Assembly (NCBI GenBank): GCA_029204225.1 | Contig: CM055107.1 | Span: 17,144,809-17,208,808, forward strand | Length of the DNA stretch: 64,000 nucleotides | From: Diphasiastrum complanatum | Lineage: Eukaryota; Streptophyta; Lycopodiopsida; Lycopodiales; Lycopodiaceae | Direction: 5' to 3' | Shown: positions 20,936 through 31,020 of the stretch, one piece after another | Layout of the letters: each line of letters opens with the position of its first letter | How positions within the stretch are numbered: the stretch's first letter is position 1 | Translations under genes and position numbers: made by a program | Notes under the pieces: generated by a model | Told to the model about the DNA's origin: nothing | The model's database searches: none | Seen by the model: only the letters and a program-made list of their open reading frames with translations

Positions 20936-22069
20936 TAGTATGGTCCCCATACGGCGGACCTAGAGTCTATGATTTCGTAGACCAACTCCTGGTGGTGGAT
21001 CAAGTTAGTGGGCTCAACACCCTTGCTAGGTGATGCTAACCACAGTGAGTTGGTAGGATGTCTTCAACAACTTCCTACCCAAAGGCCATCGATTTAGTTC
21101 TTAGGACGCATCTGCAACCGGATTGGATTTACCCACAACATCTTTGAACAGTTTGGTGTCTTCATACCTACAAAAACCCACCTGTGACCTAAATGGCAAA
21201 TGCTCCCAATTCTATCAGATGTAAGGCAATGCCCACTTCTGAACCCATGCATGGAGGGATATGCAAATGCAAATCTCAAGATTGGAGATGGGATGATATG
21301 GATGTAGGTCATCAGTATTGTGTCTAACAGCGTGTCATTGATGTGTGTGTGAATGTATGCACGATGAGGCTTTAGTGCCCAACTTTGAAACCGGTCCAGA
21401 CTGGTGATTATCAATTTTTTTTTTTTGTTTAGACATTCAACTTATACTCTCTAAGAACGGATTCAATAGGGAATAACCATCTAGTCTCCTCTCTGTACTG
21501 ACTCTCCTCTCAAGCCCTATATTCTGACAGTAGTCCATGTAGGACAACTTACTGTCCTAATATCCAATACACAAGATGCTAGGAAGTACTGGTTTTTCGC
21601 TAGTCTATGGAATCAGTTAGGAAAATCGTCCTCACCTCTTATGGATGTGTGAGGCGTCACTCGTCCTCACAAATTGGTTCGAGATCTGAAACATATAGTT
21701 GAAGTCTTTTTTTTTTTCTCTCTCTCTCTTTTTTCTCTTACTTTTTTCTCAGTCTTTCTTTCTCTCTCTTGATCTGTTTTTTTTTTTTCTTTTTTTCTTT
21801 TTATATTTTTCTTCTGTGCCTTACCCATTGGGCGATGGAGTCACTCCCCACCCCACTGCACTATTTTTTGTTCCCACTTTTTCCTCTCCCAACCCCCCTC
21901 AACTATGCGTCTATACTTTCATTTATGCCCATAGAAGTTAGCAAATGCCCAAATGCAGCTTAGAGTTTTTATAGAGGTGCAATAAAGATGTATGCATAGA
22001 AACTGAGACTTGCAACAGATGCTCACCATACCGTGTCTAGTGTATGATGCATAATAGTGAGGTGGGTGG
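20936..22069. other. Non-coding stretch with polypyrimidine tract
   Basis: No coding signal. 21704-21815 is almost pure T and C on the plus strand. Near 21843-21857 the minus strand reads GTGGGGTGGGGAG and then TGACTCC, a possible polypurine tract and LTR start for the minus-strand gypsy element to the right. Confidence 0.4.
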
Positions 22070-22999
22070 TTACAGTGCATTCCTGCACATTTCCGTAAGT
22101 TGGTTTTTCAACTCCCCGGTGTAATTGGGGTCCACTTCTGCCACATCCACAAGGGCTGGATCGGCACCTTCCAGGAACTTAAAATAAAACATCTCATTTA
22201 GGGTTTTGCATTCCCTGGAAATTCTGTCACGCATCCGTAGGTACAATGCTAGGTCCGCTCCTGACTCCATGGACTCATTGGGGTTGTACCACCATTTGGT
22301 AAGGTGAATCCTGGTGGGTTTAGTCTTAGCGCCCCAAGGTTGTAGTAACCAATTCTGTAGGCAGTAGGCATAGTGGCCGGCCAATCTAATGATACCATCT
22401 TTCTGGTGCGCGACAACAACTGAGAACCTACATAAGCTTTCGCAGGAATCTTTGTAGTTTTCAAAACTACTTGGGATGAGTGGCCATGTAAATCTGAGGG
22501 CGGAACTCGTGGATGGTCGTAGCTCAAAAACCTGGATATCTAACGGAAACTCCATGGGCAATAGATATAAGCTGTAAGCATCAAAATTTTTGTAGAACAG
22601 ACTGTCCAACAAAATTTTCTTGCGGTGCACAAGGTAAGCGGGTAAAGGGTTGCGAGAACTCTGAGGCCTGATTGGTCCTCTTGCAGCTTCTTTTCTCTGA
22701 TACTCATGTAACTGCCTAGCTAGCATGGCTACGATAGTTTCGGTTGCAGCTAGTTCCACCTTGGCGTTGGCTAGGAACTTTTCCTGCCCTTTATACCCCT
22801 CCCTATGGCTTATCTGTCGTCTTTCACTAGCCTCCTTGAGGTCATTGTACTTCTGCTTCCACGTATCTCGCTCCTTATTGGTGCTAACCATCTCGTTAGT
22901 GGCTCTGATTCGTAGGTTCTTTTGTTTCTTCAATTCTTCTTTCAGACGTTGGATTTCTATGTCGGTCCTCTGTTCTTCCTTCAATACGAACGTCATCAA
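22070..22999 (-). CDS. Unrecognised 309-codon ORF with coiled coil, 3' of gypsy pol
   Basis: I do not recognise this protein. Residues about 1-110 are highly charged with heptad character (EEQRTDIEIQRLKEELKKQ, then KERDTWKQKYNDLKEASERR), a likely coiled coil. A basic linker (GPIRPQSSRNPLPAY) leads to a C-terminal part of about 180 residues rich in W, Y and L, with HYAYCLQNWLLQPWG and KWWYNPNESM. No signal peptide or clear membrane segment is seen. The frame is fully open among decayed neighbours. It lies 3' of integrase and RNase H on the same strand. The simplest reading is an extra ORF of a Tat-like gypsy element; a captured host gene is the alternative. Confidence 0.5.
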   Translation of the reverse strand: MMTFVLKEEQRTDIEIQRLKEELKKQKNLRIRATNEMVSTNKERDTWKQKYNDLKEASERRQISHREGYKGQEKFLANAKVELAATETIVAMLARQLHEYQRKEAARGPIRPQSSRNPLPAYLVHRKKILLDSLFYKNFDAYSLYLLPMEFPLDIQVFELRPSTSSALRFTWPLIPSSFENYKDSCESLCRFSVVVAHQKDGIIRLAGHYAYCLQNWLLQPWGAKTKPTRIHLTKWWYNPNESMESGADLALYLRMRDRISRECKTLNEMFYFKFLEGADPALVDVAEVDPNYTGELKNQLTEMCRNAL

Positions 23000-23204
23000 T
23001 TTCTATGGCATTGCTCGGGCTAATTACTACTCTGTGGGTCTTCCATTCTCTTTTCAGCAGTGAATTCCATCACCTGTGTTTTAGCATTTATATACATGAA
23101 TATACAATGTGTTGAATGTACTAAAAATCTTTAAGCTGTACACCCCCTCTCCCCTTCCGTGTGTATCTATCAGGTTCATGCTAGGGCAGGGTTTTACTAT
23201 GTAC

Positions 23205-23951
23205 TTAGGCCGTGTGCATTAACCCATGGGTTATGCTAATATGGTGTGACCTAAAACAAGTTCTAGATAGTTCATGGCTCATTAACTGATGTAATTGGAC
23301 TAGGAGTTGGGGATTCTCTAGACCTACTTGGTTTATTAGACCTCTGATCCACCGAACTCCATACCATGCTTGGGCTTTTAGGATTGTCCATAGCTCCGCA
23401 ACAATGGTTATGGGCAAAATGACTACCCTACCTGGCTCACATTGCCAGTAATGATCATGGTCGTAGGCTATCGTTGCTAGAATATCAGCACGTTTGTTGT
23501 GTGCTCATGGAATATGCATCCATTCGATGTGAGAAAACTCTCTAGTGTATTTGTTGATGGCAATTGCATAGGCCTGTAAGGTCCTGCCTTTGAGTCGGTA
23601 TACGCCAGTCATACCTCGGATTAGGAGTTGTGAATCCCCCATAATTCGGAGGTTGCTTATAGTTTGCGCAACTCGCATGGTCATTTGTAGACCGATTAGA
23701 AGGGCTTTGTATTCGGCAGTGTTGTTCGTGAATCCTTTCCCTAATAGGACTCCTATATAGGCTAGTTCAGTCCCATTGGGATTCTGCAATATTGCTCCTA
23801 TGGCACCTTCTCTATTCAAATGTCTGCAGGCTCCGTCTACCTTCAACATATATGTCCCAAGTTCTTGGGTGAGTTCCATATCCCAACAATAATCTTTTTG
23901 TATTTTTCTTGATTTTATGAATTTTTGTTTTGGTTTTTCGCACCCTTCCAT
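23205..23951 (-). pseudogene. Separate RNase H domain of a gypsy element
   Basis: A type I RNase H unlike the RT-linked copia one. The acidic residues appear in order: KVDGACRHLNREGAIGAIL (D), NNTAEYKALLIGLQM (E), IMGDSQLLIRGM (D), and after one in-frame stop AHNKRADILATIA (D). The frame then runs on to 23205. This is the extra, archaeal-like RNase H known from Tat-lineage plant gypsy elements. It lies downstream of integrase here. The single stop near 23503 and the isolated position mark it as a decayed copy. Confidence 0.8.
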
Positions 23952-24099
23952 TCAACATATATGTACAAGGTCACTAGGGCTACTTTTGATTCTCTGAGTG
24001 TTCCCAGTATTCGTGATGCTTCTAGGTCCTTCACTCCGATACCTGAAAAGGTGAACATGAAAAGGTGTTACATACTGTACAGGTGACTTCAGCTTCTCT

Positions 24100-24333
24100 T
24101 TAACTACGGTAAGCTTTTATCTTGTTTACGTTGGTTCGGTGCTTAAAAATTTCACCGTTCAACTCGGCTAGCTTAACATTGTTGTTTTCATATAGTTTCA
24201 CTATTACATATGGACCGTTCCAACGTGGCCCCAACTTTTGAGGCATCAGCTCGTGTCTAGCGTCGTAGAACAACACTAACTGCCCCTGTCTGAAATGATA
24301 ATTGCGCATGTTCCTATCATGAATCTCCTTCAT
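24100..24333 (-). pseudogene. Gypsy integrase C-terminal part
   Basis: The 77-codon frame reads HFRQGQLVLFYDARHELMP, then KLGPRWNGPYVIVKLYENN and LAELNGEIFKHRTNVNKIK. This is the SH3-like integrase C-terminus (GPF/Y type, with W.GPY.V). It follows the core at 24483-25046 after a frame break and belongs to the same element. Confidence 0.85.
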
Positions 24334-24482
24334 GCGTCTTTTGTGGGTTTCTTGGTGATTTAGGACAGCTATTCGATGCTCGTCCAGGTCTTGTAAAGTG
24401 TCTAGTCAGTGTTGTATTGATTCTTTCTCTCCTAGTCGTGCTTCATGGCAAACCGCAAGGATGGGAGCTCTATTTCTATTGG

Positions 24483-25046
24483 CTATACACATTCTTGGCC
24501 ATACACTAGAAAAAAGGGTGTGTGGTTGGTACCGTTCTTATAGGTGGCATTATATGCCCAGAATGCCGAATATAGTTTTTTGTCCCAATCCCTTTGTCGG
24601 TCTGATACGGTTTTTCTTAGAATACCAACTAGTTGTTTGTTCGTGCTTTCAACCTGACCGTTGGCTTGCGGGTGGTAGGGTGTGCTTTTCCGGTGCTTGA
24701 TCATCAACTGATTTGTCAAAGCCTTGATAGTTTTGTTTAGGAAATGGGTACCCCTATCAGAGATGAGTTCTCTGGGTGCACCGAACCGGCCTATCACATG
24801 TTCTAGTGAGAACCAGACAGTTTCTTTTGCATTGTCTTTGGCCACAGCTCGTGCCTCGGCCCACTTTGTGAAATAGTCAGTGGCCACTATGATATAATGT
24901 TTCCGGCTAGATGAAGCTGGGTGTATTGGGCCAACGAAGTCGATGCCCCATTTTTCAAAGGGGAGACATGCTTGTATTGGAACTAACGATCGCACCCTAT
25001 TATCCGTCTTGTCAGCTCATTGACAGGTGTCGCAGTTTTTTAGAGG
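24483..25046 (-). pseudogene. Gypsy integrase core
   Basis: The catalytic core is readable as 170 open codons: FEKWGIDFVGPIHPASSSRK (first D), ELISDRGTHFLNKTI (second D), STPYHPQANGQVESTNKQL (E) and AFWAYNATYKNGTNHTPFFL. Upstream the second half of the zinc finger (CDTCQ) is visible before homology ends near 25046, where LTR sequence of another element begins. Confidence 0.88.
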
Positions 25047-25049
25047 ATC

Positions 25050-25345
25050 CATGCAAAGAGACTCTATTCTAGATGAATCTATGTATAGGGGAGTTAGGAC
25101 CTTGCATTAGCACATCCACAAGGGGTTCTAGAGCTTATATAACGAGGCCAACTCACCCTACTACACCATCATTTGGTTAATTCATTGCCATGATCCATCT
25201 CTACTCTCATGCTTCCTATTCCTTGGCTTGGGGCTGAAGCTTCTAGAGATTGATTGGTTGCTTCTCTTGTTTGGGTGGTTTCTCCAACAATGTGTTTTCT
25301 TTTGTTTTGTCTTGTAAGAAGGATCTTGAGGAGGAAACTCTTACA
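25050..25345 (+). mobile_element. LTR 3' part of copia family L
   Basis: It ends in ACTCTTACA, one base before a tRNA-Met PBS. The last 180 bp match 41396-41572 in inverted direction, confirming a repeat family. A TATA box (TATATAA, 25136-25142) lies about 200 bp before the end. The 5' limit near 25050 adjoins gypsy integrase and lacks a clear TG start. Confidence 0.7.
25136..25142 (+). promoter_or_regulatory. TATA box in LTR L
   Basis: GAGCTTATATAACGAGG is a good plant TATA context at the expected place inside an LTR. Confidence 0.45.
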
Positions 25346-25346
25346 T

Positions 25347-25358
25347 TGGTATCAGAGC
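25347..25358 (+). other. Primer-binding site, element L
   Basis: TGGTATCAGAGC one base after the LTR end, followed by about 220 bp of leader-like sequence that breaks off near 25577. Confidence 0.85.
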
Positions 25359-25576
25359 AAGGCTTACGAAGATTGGAGAACTTGGAGCAGTGCTACTTTT
25401 TTTTTGAAATTTTGGTTTGGATCAATTGGAATTCCCTTCCAAGTGGATATCAAGATGGCAAGTGGGTGTACTATCCCGGTTTCCATTTGCATGTTGCTAA
25501 GATCCATTTCTCTTGAAAAATTTTGGGGTGAGAATTGTCCTGGAAAGCCAATTTGTGAGGCTTTTTTGGAGCTTTT

Positions 25577-26660
25577 TCTTGTGTAGCTCATTTTGAATTC
25601 ACTACCAAGTGCACTTTTTTCTCATTTTCTAGCTTCATGCAACTTCCACATAAGATAATGTCATCTACATAGATAATGAGAATGACAAGATTTATATCTA
25701 CAAACTTTATGTACATAGATGGATGATAGTCACTTAGAACAAATCCAAGTGAGATGAGATATGAGTTGAGCCTTTCATACCATGATCTTGGGGCTTGCTT
25801 AAGCCCATATAAGCTTTTGAATAGTAGACAAACCTTGGATTCTTCACCTTTCTTGATAAAGCCTTGAGGTTGCTCCATATATATCTCCTCCTCAAGATAG
25901 TCATTAAGAAAGGTATTATAGTTGGAACATCCTCCACTTGAAGTAACATGCAATAGAGATGATAATTCTTATAGTCACCATCTTTGCAACGGGTGCAAAG
26001 GTGTCTTCATAATCAAGACCTTGGATTTGAGCATATCCTTTTTCACATAGTCTTGCTTTGAACTTGTTGATGGAACCATCATTGTTGTACTTGATTCTAA
26101 AAACCCACTTGCATCCAATAATGTGCTTGTTGATATGTGGATCCACTAGCCCCCAAGTGTGTTAGTGATCAAGGCATCATACTCTTTTGCCATAGCTTCA
26201 TACCACTCCTTTGATTGGAGTACATCTTGGAAACTTTGAGGCTCTTAATGAGAGATCAAAAATGCATAATTGGTGGATCCATCATCCACTTGTTTTTCTT
26301 CCTCCACATAAGAGAGCCTCTTGGGCTCGGATCTCTCTCTCATGGATCTTCTAGGTGTGATTGCTTGAAGATGCTCCTCCTCAAGCCTCGACCTCATCAT
26401 ATCTTGATTGTCTTCAATACTGATAATGGAAGATGCATCATGAAATGCTTTGATCTTGGCCCCATCCAAGTTGATCTTTTGATCTTCATGAATTCACATC
26501 TCATAACTTTGTTAGTAGAGAGTATAAAAACTCTATAAGCTTTCTTTGTAGATGAATATCCAACCATAACACCTTTGATAGAGCTAGGATAATCTTCCTT
26601 CCTAGTCTCCAAAGGAACATGAACAAAGCAAATACATCCAAAGATTCTAAGGTGATAAAT
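25577..26660 (-). pseudogene. pol: Copia fragment E: integrase tail, linker and RT
   Basis: From the right it reads FGCICFVHVPLETRKEDYP and the GKGYE-like VGYSSTKKAYRV, then linker with PRRSMRERSEPKRLSY. RT follows: IIGCKWVFRIKYNNDGSINK, GLDYEDTFAPVAKMVTI, EEEIYMEQPQGF, SLYGLKQAPRSWYERL and intact IIYVDDIILCG. Homology stops after HLVVNSKFEM near 25577. Frameshifts near 25930, 26200, 26240 and 26490 divide it. The family resembles that of element C. Confidence 0.85.
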
Positions 26661-26840
26661 GTGAAAATTACAGATCCAAAACACATTTAATGATGAGGTT
26701 CGTGAATCGTGATTTGTATTTCGTAGTCTCGAAGGTCTTAAATTTGAGAACCCATCCACCACGCGAGGACTCATGTGGATGCTGCTTTAAGAAGGTCTGG
26801 ATCTGGTCATTGACGCTGATGGGTCTGAAGAGAGCATCTC

Positions 26841-27967
26841 GTTTGTAAGCTCAACAAAGCCATTTATGGATTGAAGCAAGCACCACAGGCGTGGTACTCT
26901 TGCATTGATGAACACTTCAAGCGAAGGGGAATGGTAAAGAGTGATGCTGATCCTAATATTTACATTCTAAGGCAAGATTCAGATATAGTGTTCATTGTGT
27001 TGTACGTGGATGATTTGAATATTACAGGAAGTAATGAAAGCTTAATTGATGAAATAAAATCAGATCTTTCCAATGCTTTTGACATGAGTGATCTAGGATT
27101 GATGCATTATTGTCTTGGCATTGAAGTATGGCAAAAGGAAGACATGGTCTTTCTTACGCAAAGCAAATATGCACGAGATTTGTTTTATAAGTTCAGTATG
27201 CAGGATTGTAAGCCTTTGAGAACACCTATGGATGTTATCATAAAGCTTACTGCATATGATGAATCTGAGAAAGTGGATGCTTATTTGTATAGACAATTGG
27301 TGGGTAGTTTGATTTATTTGACACACACACGACCTGATATTTCCTATGCTGTTGGTGTTGTTAGTCAATTTATGCAAGATCCTAGTCAAGCACACTAGAA
27401 GTTTGCTAAACGTATTCTCAGATACATTCGAGGGACGTTGAAGTTTGGTTTGAAGTATGATCAACCTGAAGCGCCAATGTTGGTAGGTTATACAGATGTC
27501 GATTGGGCAGGTAATATTGATGACAGAAGATCTATAAGTGGTCATACATTCAGTCATGGTACAGTTGCAATTTCATGGAGCAGCAAAAAACAAACTACAG
27601 TAGCCTTATCATCGACGGAAGCTGAATATCAAGCACTCAGCAATGCTACACAAGAAGCGGTATGGTTACAAAGATTGCTTGTGGATTTAGCTCAATCACA
27701 GGTGGATGCAACTACTATATCTTGTGATAATCAAAGTTGCATTCACCTTGCCAAAAATCCAGTTTTACATGCTCAAAACAAGAACATCGAAATACACTAC
27801 CATTTTGTTCGAGAAAAAAAATTCTTGATAGAGCCATTGATCTTGTTTTTTGTAAATCTGAAGATCAAATGGCAGATATTTTTACTAAGTCATTGGGTAG
27901 ATGTAAATTTGAGAGGTTTTGTACTCTATTAGGAATAGAAGAATGTAATTTTATCATTGAGGGAGAG
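26841..27967 (+). pseudogene. pol: Copia fragment F: RT palm to RNase H
   Basis: Begins inside RT with VCKLNKAIYGLKQAPQAWY, then intact VLYVDDLNITGSN, LGIEVWQKEDMVFLTQSKY and the connection LVGSLIYLTHTRPDISYAVG. An in-frame TAG at 27397 replaces the Trp after SQAH. RNase H follows with GYTDVDWAGN, SSTEAEYQALSNA, CDNQSCIHLAKNP and, after a slip in an A run near 27818, QMADIFTKSLG. It ends GIEECNFIIEGEC just before the polypurine tract. The sequence upstream of 26841 (26661-26840) is unrelated and unrecognised. Confidence 0.9.
27959..27967 (+). other. Polypurine tract of element F
   Basis: GAGGGAGAG directly before an LTR start TGTTAGAAATC. Confidence 0.8.
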
Positions 27968-28195
27968 TGTTAGAAATCAATGATAGACTTCATTGTTACT
28001 GTTTACGAGGTACATTAATGTTGACAGTTATGACCTGCTGTCATTAGCCATAGGGTAGTCTACTAGTCTACTCATAGGTCTTGTCTCTCTATCAGGGGTT
28101 CAAGGTCTATTTGTACATTTTACATTTAGCATGTTGTAGAGTGATAGTGTGATTGTGTGTGTTCTTCTTCCGTCTTCTTGTGGTGAATGCTTGAT
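27968..28195 (+). mobile_element. 3' LTR start of element F
   Basis: It starts TGTTAGAAATCAATGATAG after the polypurine tract. The end is uncertain because no second copy is present; the limit given is a guess. Confidence 0.55.
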
Positions 28196-28990
28196 GTTGC
28201 ATATCGGATTGTTGATAGACTCTCTGAAAAATCCATCAAGTGAAAATCTATTACCATGCTTTTGACCTTAGCATCTCCTTTGTGTGAAGAATTGCCACAA
28301 ATTGGCAAATCTAGTTTGATCAAAAACCATGTAAAATCATGTAAATTTTACATAAGTGGGTCCCATATGAGGCCATGGAGCCACATGGGAAACCTACCCT
28401 ACTATAGGTTAGATCAAGTCTAAAGTGTTGGTCATGTCATTTTGGTAGTGATTCCTAGATTATAAGACCTACACCTAAGTTTAAAGTGAAAAATTGACCA
28501 ACTAGTCACCTACTAGGCATGACTCTATGAATTAGGCTAGGGTTGCAGATTAGGGCAAGAGAGCCAAGTAACTTTCTTACCACCTAAATTCACAAAGGAA
28601 GTCACTTTTGCTATGTATTCCAAGCTCCCATAGTGAGAAGATAGATTATTTTTGGAACTCATGGGCAATCTCGAGCTAGTTCACTATGTACATTGAGTTT
28701 TGTGATCCAAGTGAAAAACAATTGATTTCTATTTCAAACTCAGTCTATAGGCTGTACATCAGGCTGTGGTCACATGTGTAGGCTCGGATTTCAATGTTCA
28801 TCAATGCTTTTGATTGTTAATGCTTGTTGTTTGTCAAATTGCCAATCTAGATCAACTTTTTTGTGTCTAGTTTTTTGATAGATTGTTAAGCAAGCATCCA
28901 ATCACTCTTGTGGATCTTTTGTGGATCCATCTTTGTACTAGACCTCACTAGATGACAATGAGATTATAGTTTTTTTTTCAACATCTATGA
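28196..28990. other. No gene recognised
   Basis: AT-rich, no readable protein family and no LTR termini that I can place. Confidence 0.5.
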
Positions 28991-28994
28991 GATA

Positions 28995-29330
28995 GATCCA
29001 TCACCCATGAAAGTAGCATGTGCACTTATGGATTTCCTATCCATTTGATTTCCAGAAAATGCCAAATTTGAAACCATACAAGTAAGGTGATGATCCTCCA
29101 TAAACAATGCCAAAATCTCTAGTTCCAAAGATGTATCTCAATAACCTCTTGCCTAGTTTCCAATGCTCCATACTAGGATCATGCATAAATTGGCTTAGTC
29201 TACCAGCACCATTGCTAAGATTAGGTCTTGTGATGGTCAGATATATGAGTGAACCAACTAGCTTCCTATAGAGAGTAATGTCCTTGAAGGATCTTTCATT
29301 ACCTCTTATAGTGAGTGTCATTAGGAGATA
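28995..29330 (-). pseudogene. Copia RT connection fragment
   Basis: The minus strand reads RSFKDITLYRKLVGSLIYL, then TITRPNLSNGAGRLSQFMHD and WKLGKRLLRYIFGT. This is the conserved stretch between RT and RNase H of copia elements. Both ends are truncated and no RNase H motif follows. Confidence 0.82.
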
Positions 29331-29449
29331 TTAGAACTCAAAATGGGCCCTTTGTCAAGATAATATTTTTTTTACTTCGCACGCTTTCAACGTTTATGTG
29401 TCCCCCATCTATCTTTCTGTATCATCTATTTTCTGTATCAACTTGAGTA

Positions 29450-29629
29450 TCATTGTTCAAGTTGAGGGTCTTTCTTTTCTATGATCTCTAAATCCATTTC
29501 CCTAGTTGGAAGTAACTTTGGTGGAAAAGCATTTGCAATTGAAATTGGATATGAATTTTCAATCACAACTTTTATTGTCTCCTGTCGAAAATGCATTATC
29601 TCCATTGGGGAGACCTTCGGGCATTTGAA
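29450..29629 (-). other. Possible exon with 3' splice acceptor
   Basis: The minus strand has GTTTTTGTTTTCTTCAG, a good plant acceptor ending at 29630. It is followed by about 60 open codons (FKCPKVSPMEIMHFRQETIK, then VVIENSYPISIANAFPPKLL) up to a stop. The family is not recognised. It could be a captured host exon or chance. Confidence 0.25.
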
Positions 29630-29924
29630 CTGAAGAAAACAAAAACCCAAGTACATGTTATAAATCAAGGATTAGTTATAAAGAATTATGAATATTTGAA
29701 TGTGATTGTGAATTAATAGATTGCTTCTAGCAGATTCGGAAGCTTATCTTGTAGTGCAAGCCAATTGAAAAAGCATTTGGCATTGAATATAGTATACCAA
29801 TCACAGCTAATAGAATCAACCTGCTGGGAGGACTGCAATATTCAAATATATTAGTAACAAAATTTTAACTGTAGGCAATATCAGATCAATGCACATGAGA
29901 TGATATTGAAATCAACAAAGACCA

Positions 29925-30690
29925 CAAGCGTGCATCGAACTTGTTTTGTCAACATCACTCTTGATGATAGAGCTAAAGAAGATTCTTCATCAAGGAAGGG
30001 CATATTTGTTGGCTATAGTGAAGTAAGCAAGGCTTACAAGGTTTACATTCCTTCAACAAGAAAAGTTCTCATTTCTAGAGATGTCATCTTCGAAGAAGGC
30101 AATGTACCAAAGAAAGTTGATGTTGATGAAACTAACAATCTTCATGTTGTTTCTCCTAACTTTCTTGATGGTGATGGATCTATGGATAATGATGGTAGAG
30201 ATGTCTCTCCAAGTCAAGTTCCAAGAAGATCCTCAAGGCAAAGAGAAAAACCAACAAGGCTTACATATGATGAGAAGGGTAAGCAAGTTGTGGAAGGTAC
30301 AAACTTGGCTTTACTCACATGTTTTGGTACATCTTCTTGTATAGATGATGTTATGCATATGGATGGTTGTCTTCATGAAATGGATGTCATTTATGGTTCT
30401 AGGAAACAGGTTTTGGTCAATGGTTTTGATGGTCAAGAGGAAGATCAAGAGGTTGATCTTAATGTGCTTCATCAACACTAATTGAAAATTAGCAATTTGA
30501 AGCTAGTCAAGAGCATCCAAGAAGAATCAAATGGCCAAGGCACTAAGGATCCATTTTTGCAGGTTACTGAAGATTCAAGTAAAGTCAAAGGAGCAACAAG
30601 GATGTCTTGTTCAAACCTACTTTACTTATCTAACTTTATGTTTGAGCTATGTTATTTCAAGAAAGTTAGGAAATATGCCTACTAAGCCAA
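29925..30690 (+). pseudogene. Copia integrase tail joined to a non-RT module
   Basis: It starts with the integrase tail, RAKEDSSSRKGIFVGYSEVS and KAYKVYIPSTRKVLISRDVI, and the linker PRRSSRQREKPTRLTYDEKG. RT should follow. Instead the open frame continues through unknown sequence (DVMHMDGCLHEMD) to EVDLNVLHQH and a stop at 30479. It then goes on as SNLKLVKSIQEESNGQ and DSSKVKGATR. This last part resembles 56440-56650 in element I. No RT or RNase H is present. Confidence 0.7.
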
Positions 30691-31020
30691 GCATAGGAGG
30701 AGCAAAATCATGGCGATTTATATCAAACCACACATGTAAAGCTTCTAGTATTCAGCACTCAGTTTGGAAAGATGTCATTGCTGCCACTCAAGACTTTGAG
30801 GTGAGATGCTCAACTAGATTACTAAAACTTGATGTATAGAGGAAGCTTGACAGTATGATTGAAATTTGAAGGAAAGATAATTTTGTTGATATTGATAAGA
30901 AAGTTCTACAAAAGACTTGTGTCGAGTTTGTTGACATAGTATCAAAAGTGTGGGGAGCAGATCACATCACTGATTATATGGTTAGTAGAAATGACTAGAG
31001 CTACTTTCTATTGAACTATA
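30691..31020 (+). other. Exon-like stretch, unrecognised
   Basis: One frame shows few stops over about 300 bases and reads like diverged coding sequence (KPSIGGAKSWRFISNHTCKA, VWKDVIAATQDFEV, VLQKTCVEFVDIVSKVWG). I cannot assign a family. It directly follows the shared copia module. Confidence 0.3.

Noticed and set aside
25050-26660. A third inversion joining LTR L with copia fragment E
   Set aside because: E breaks in the middle of RT and not at a leader or gag position, so a single flip does not restore an element.
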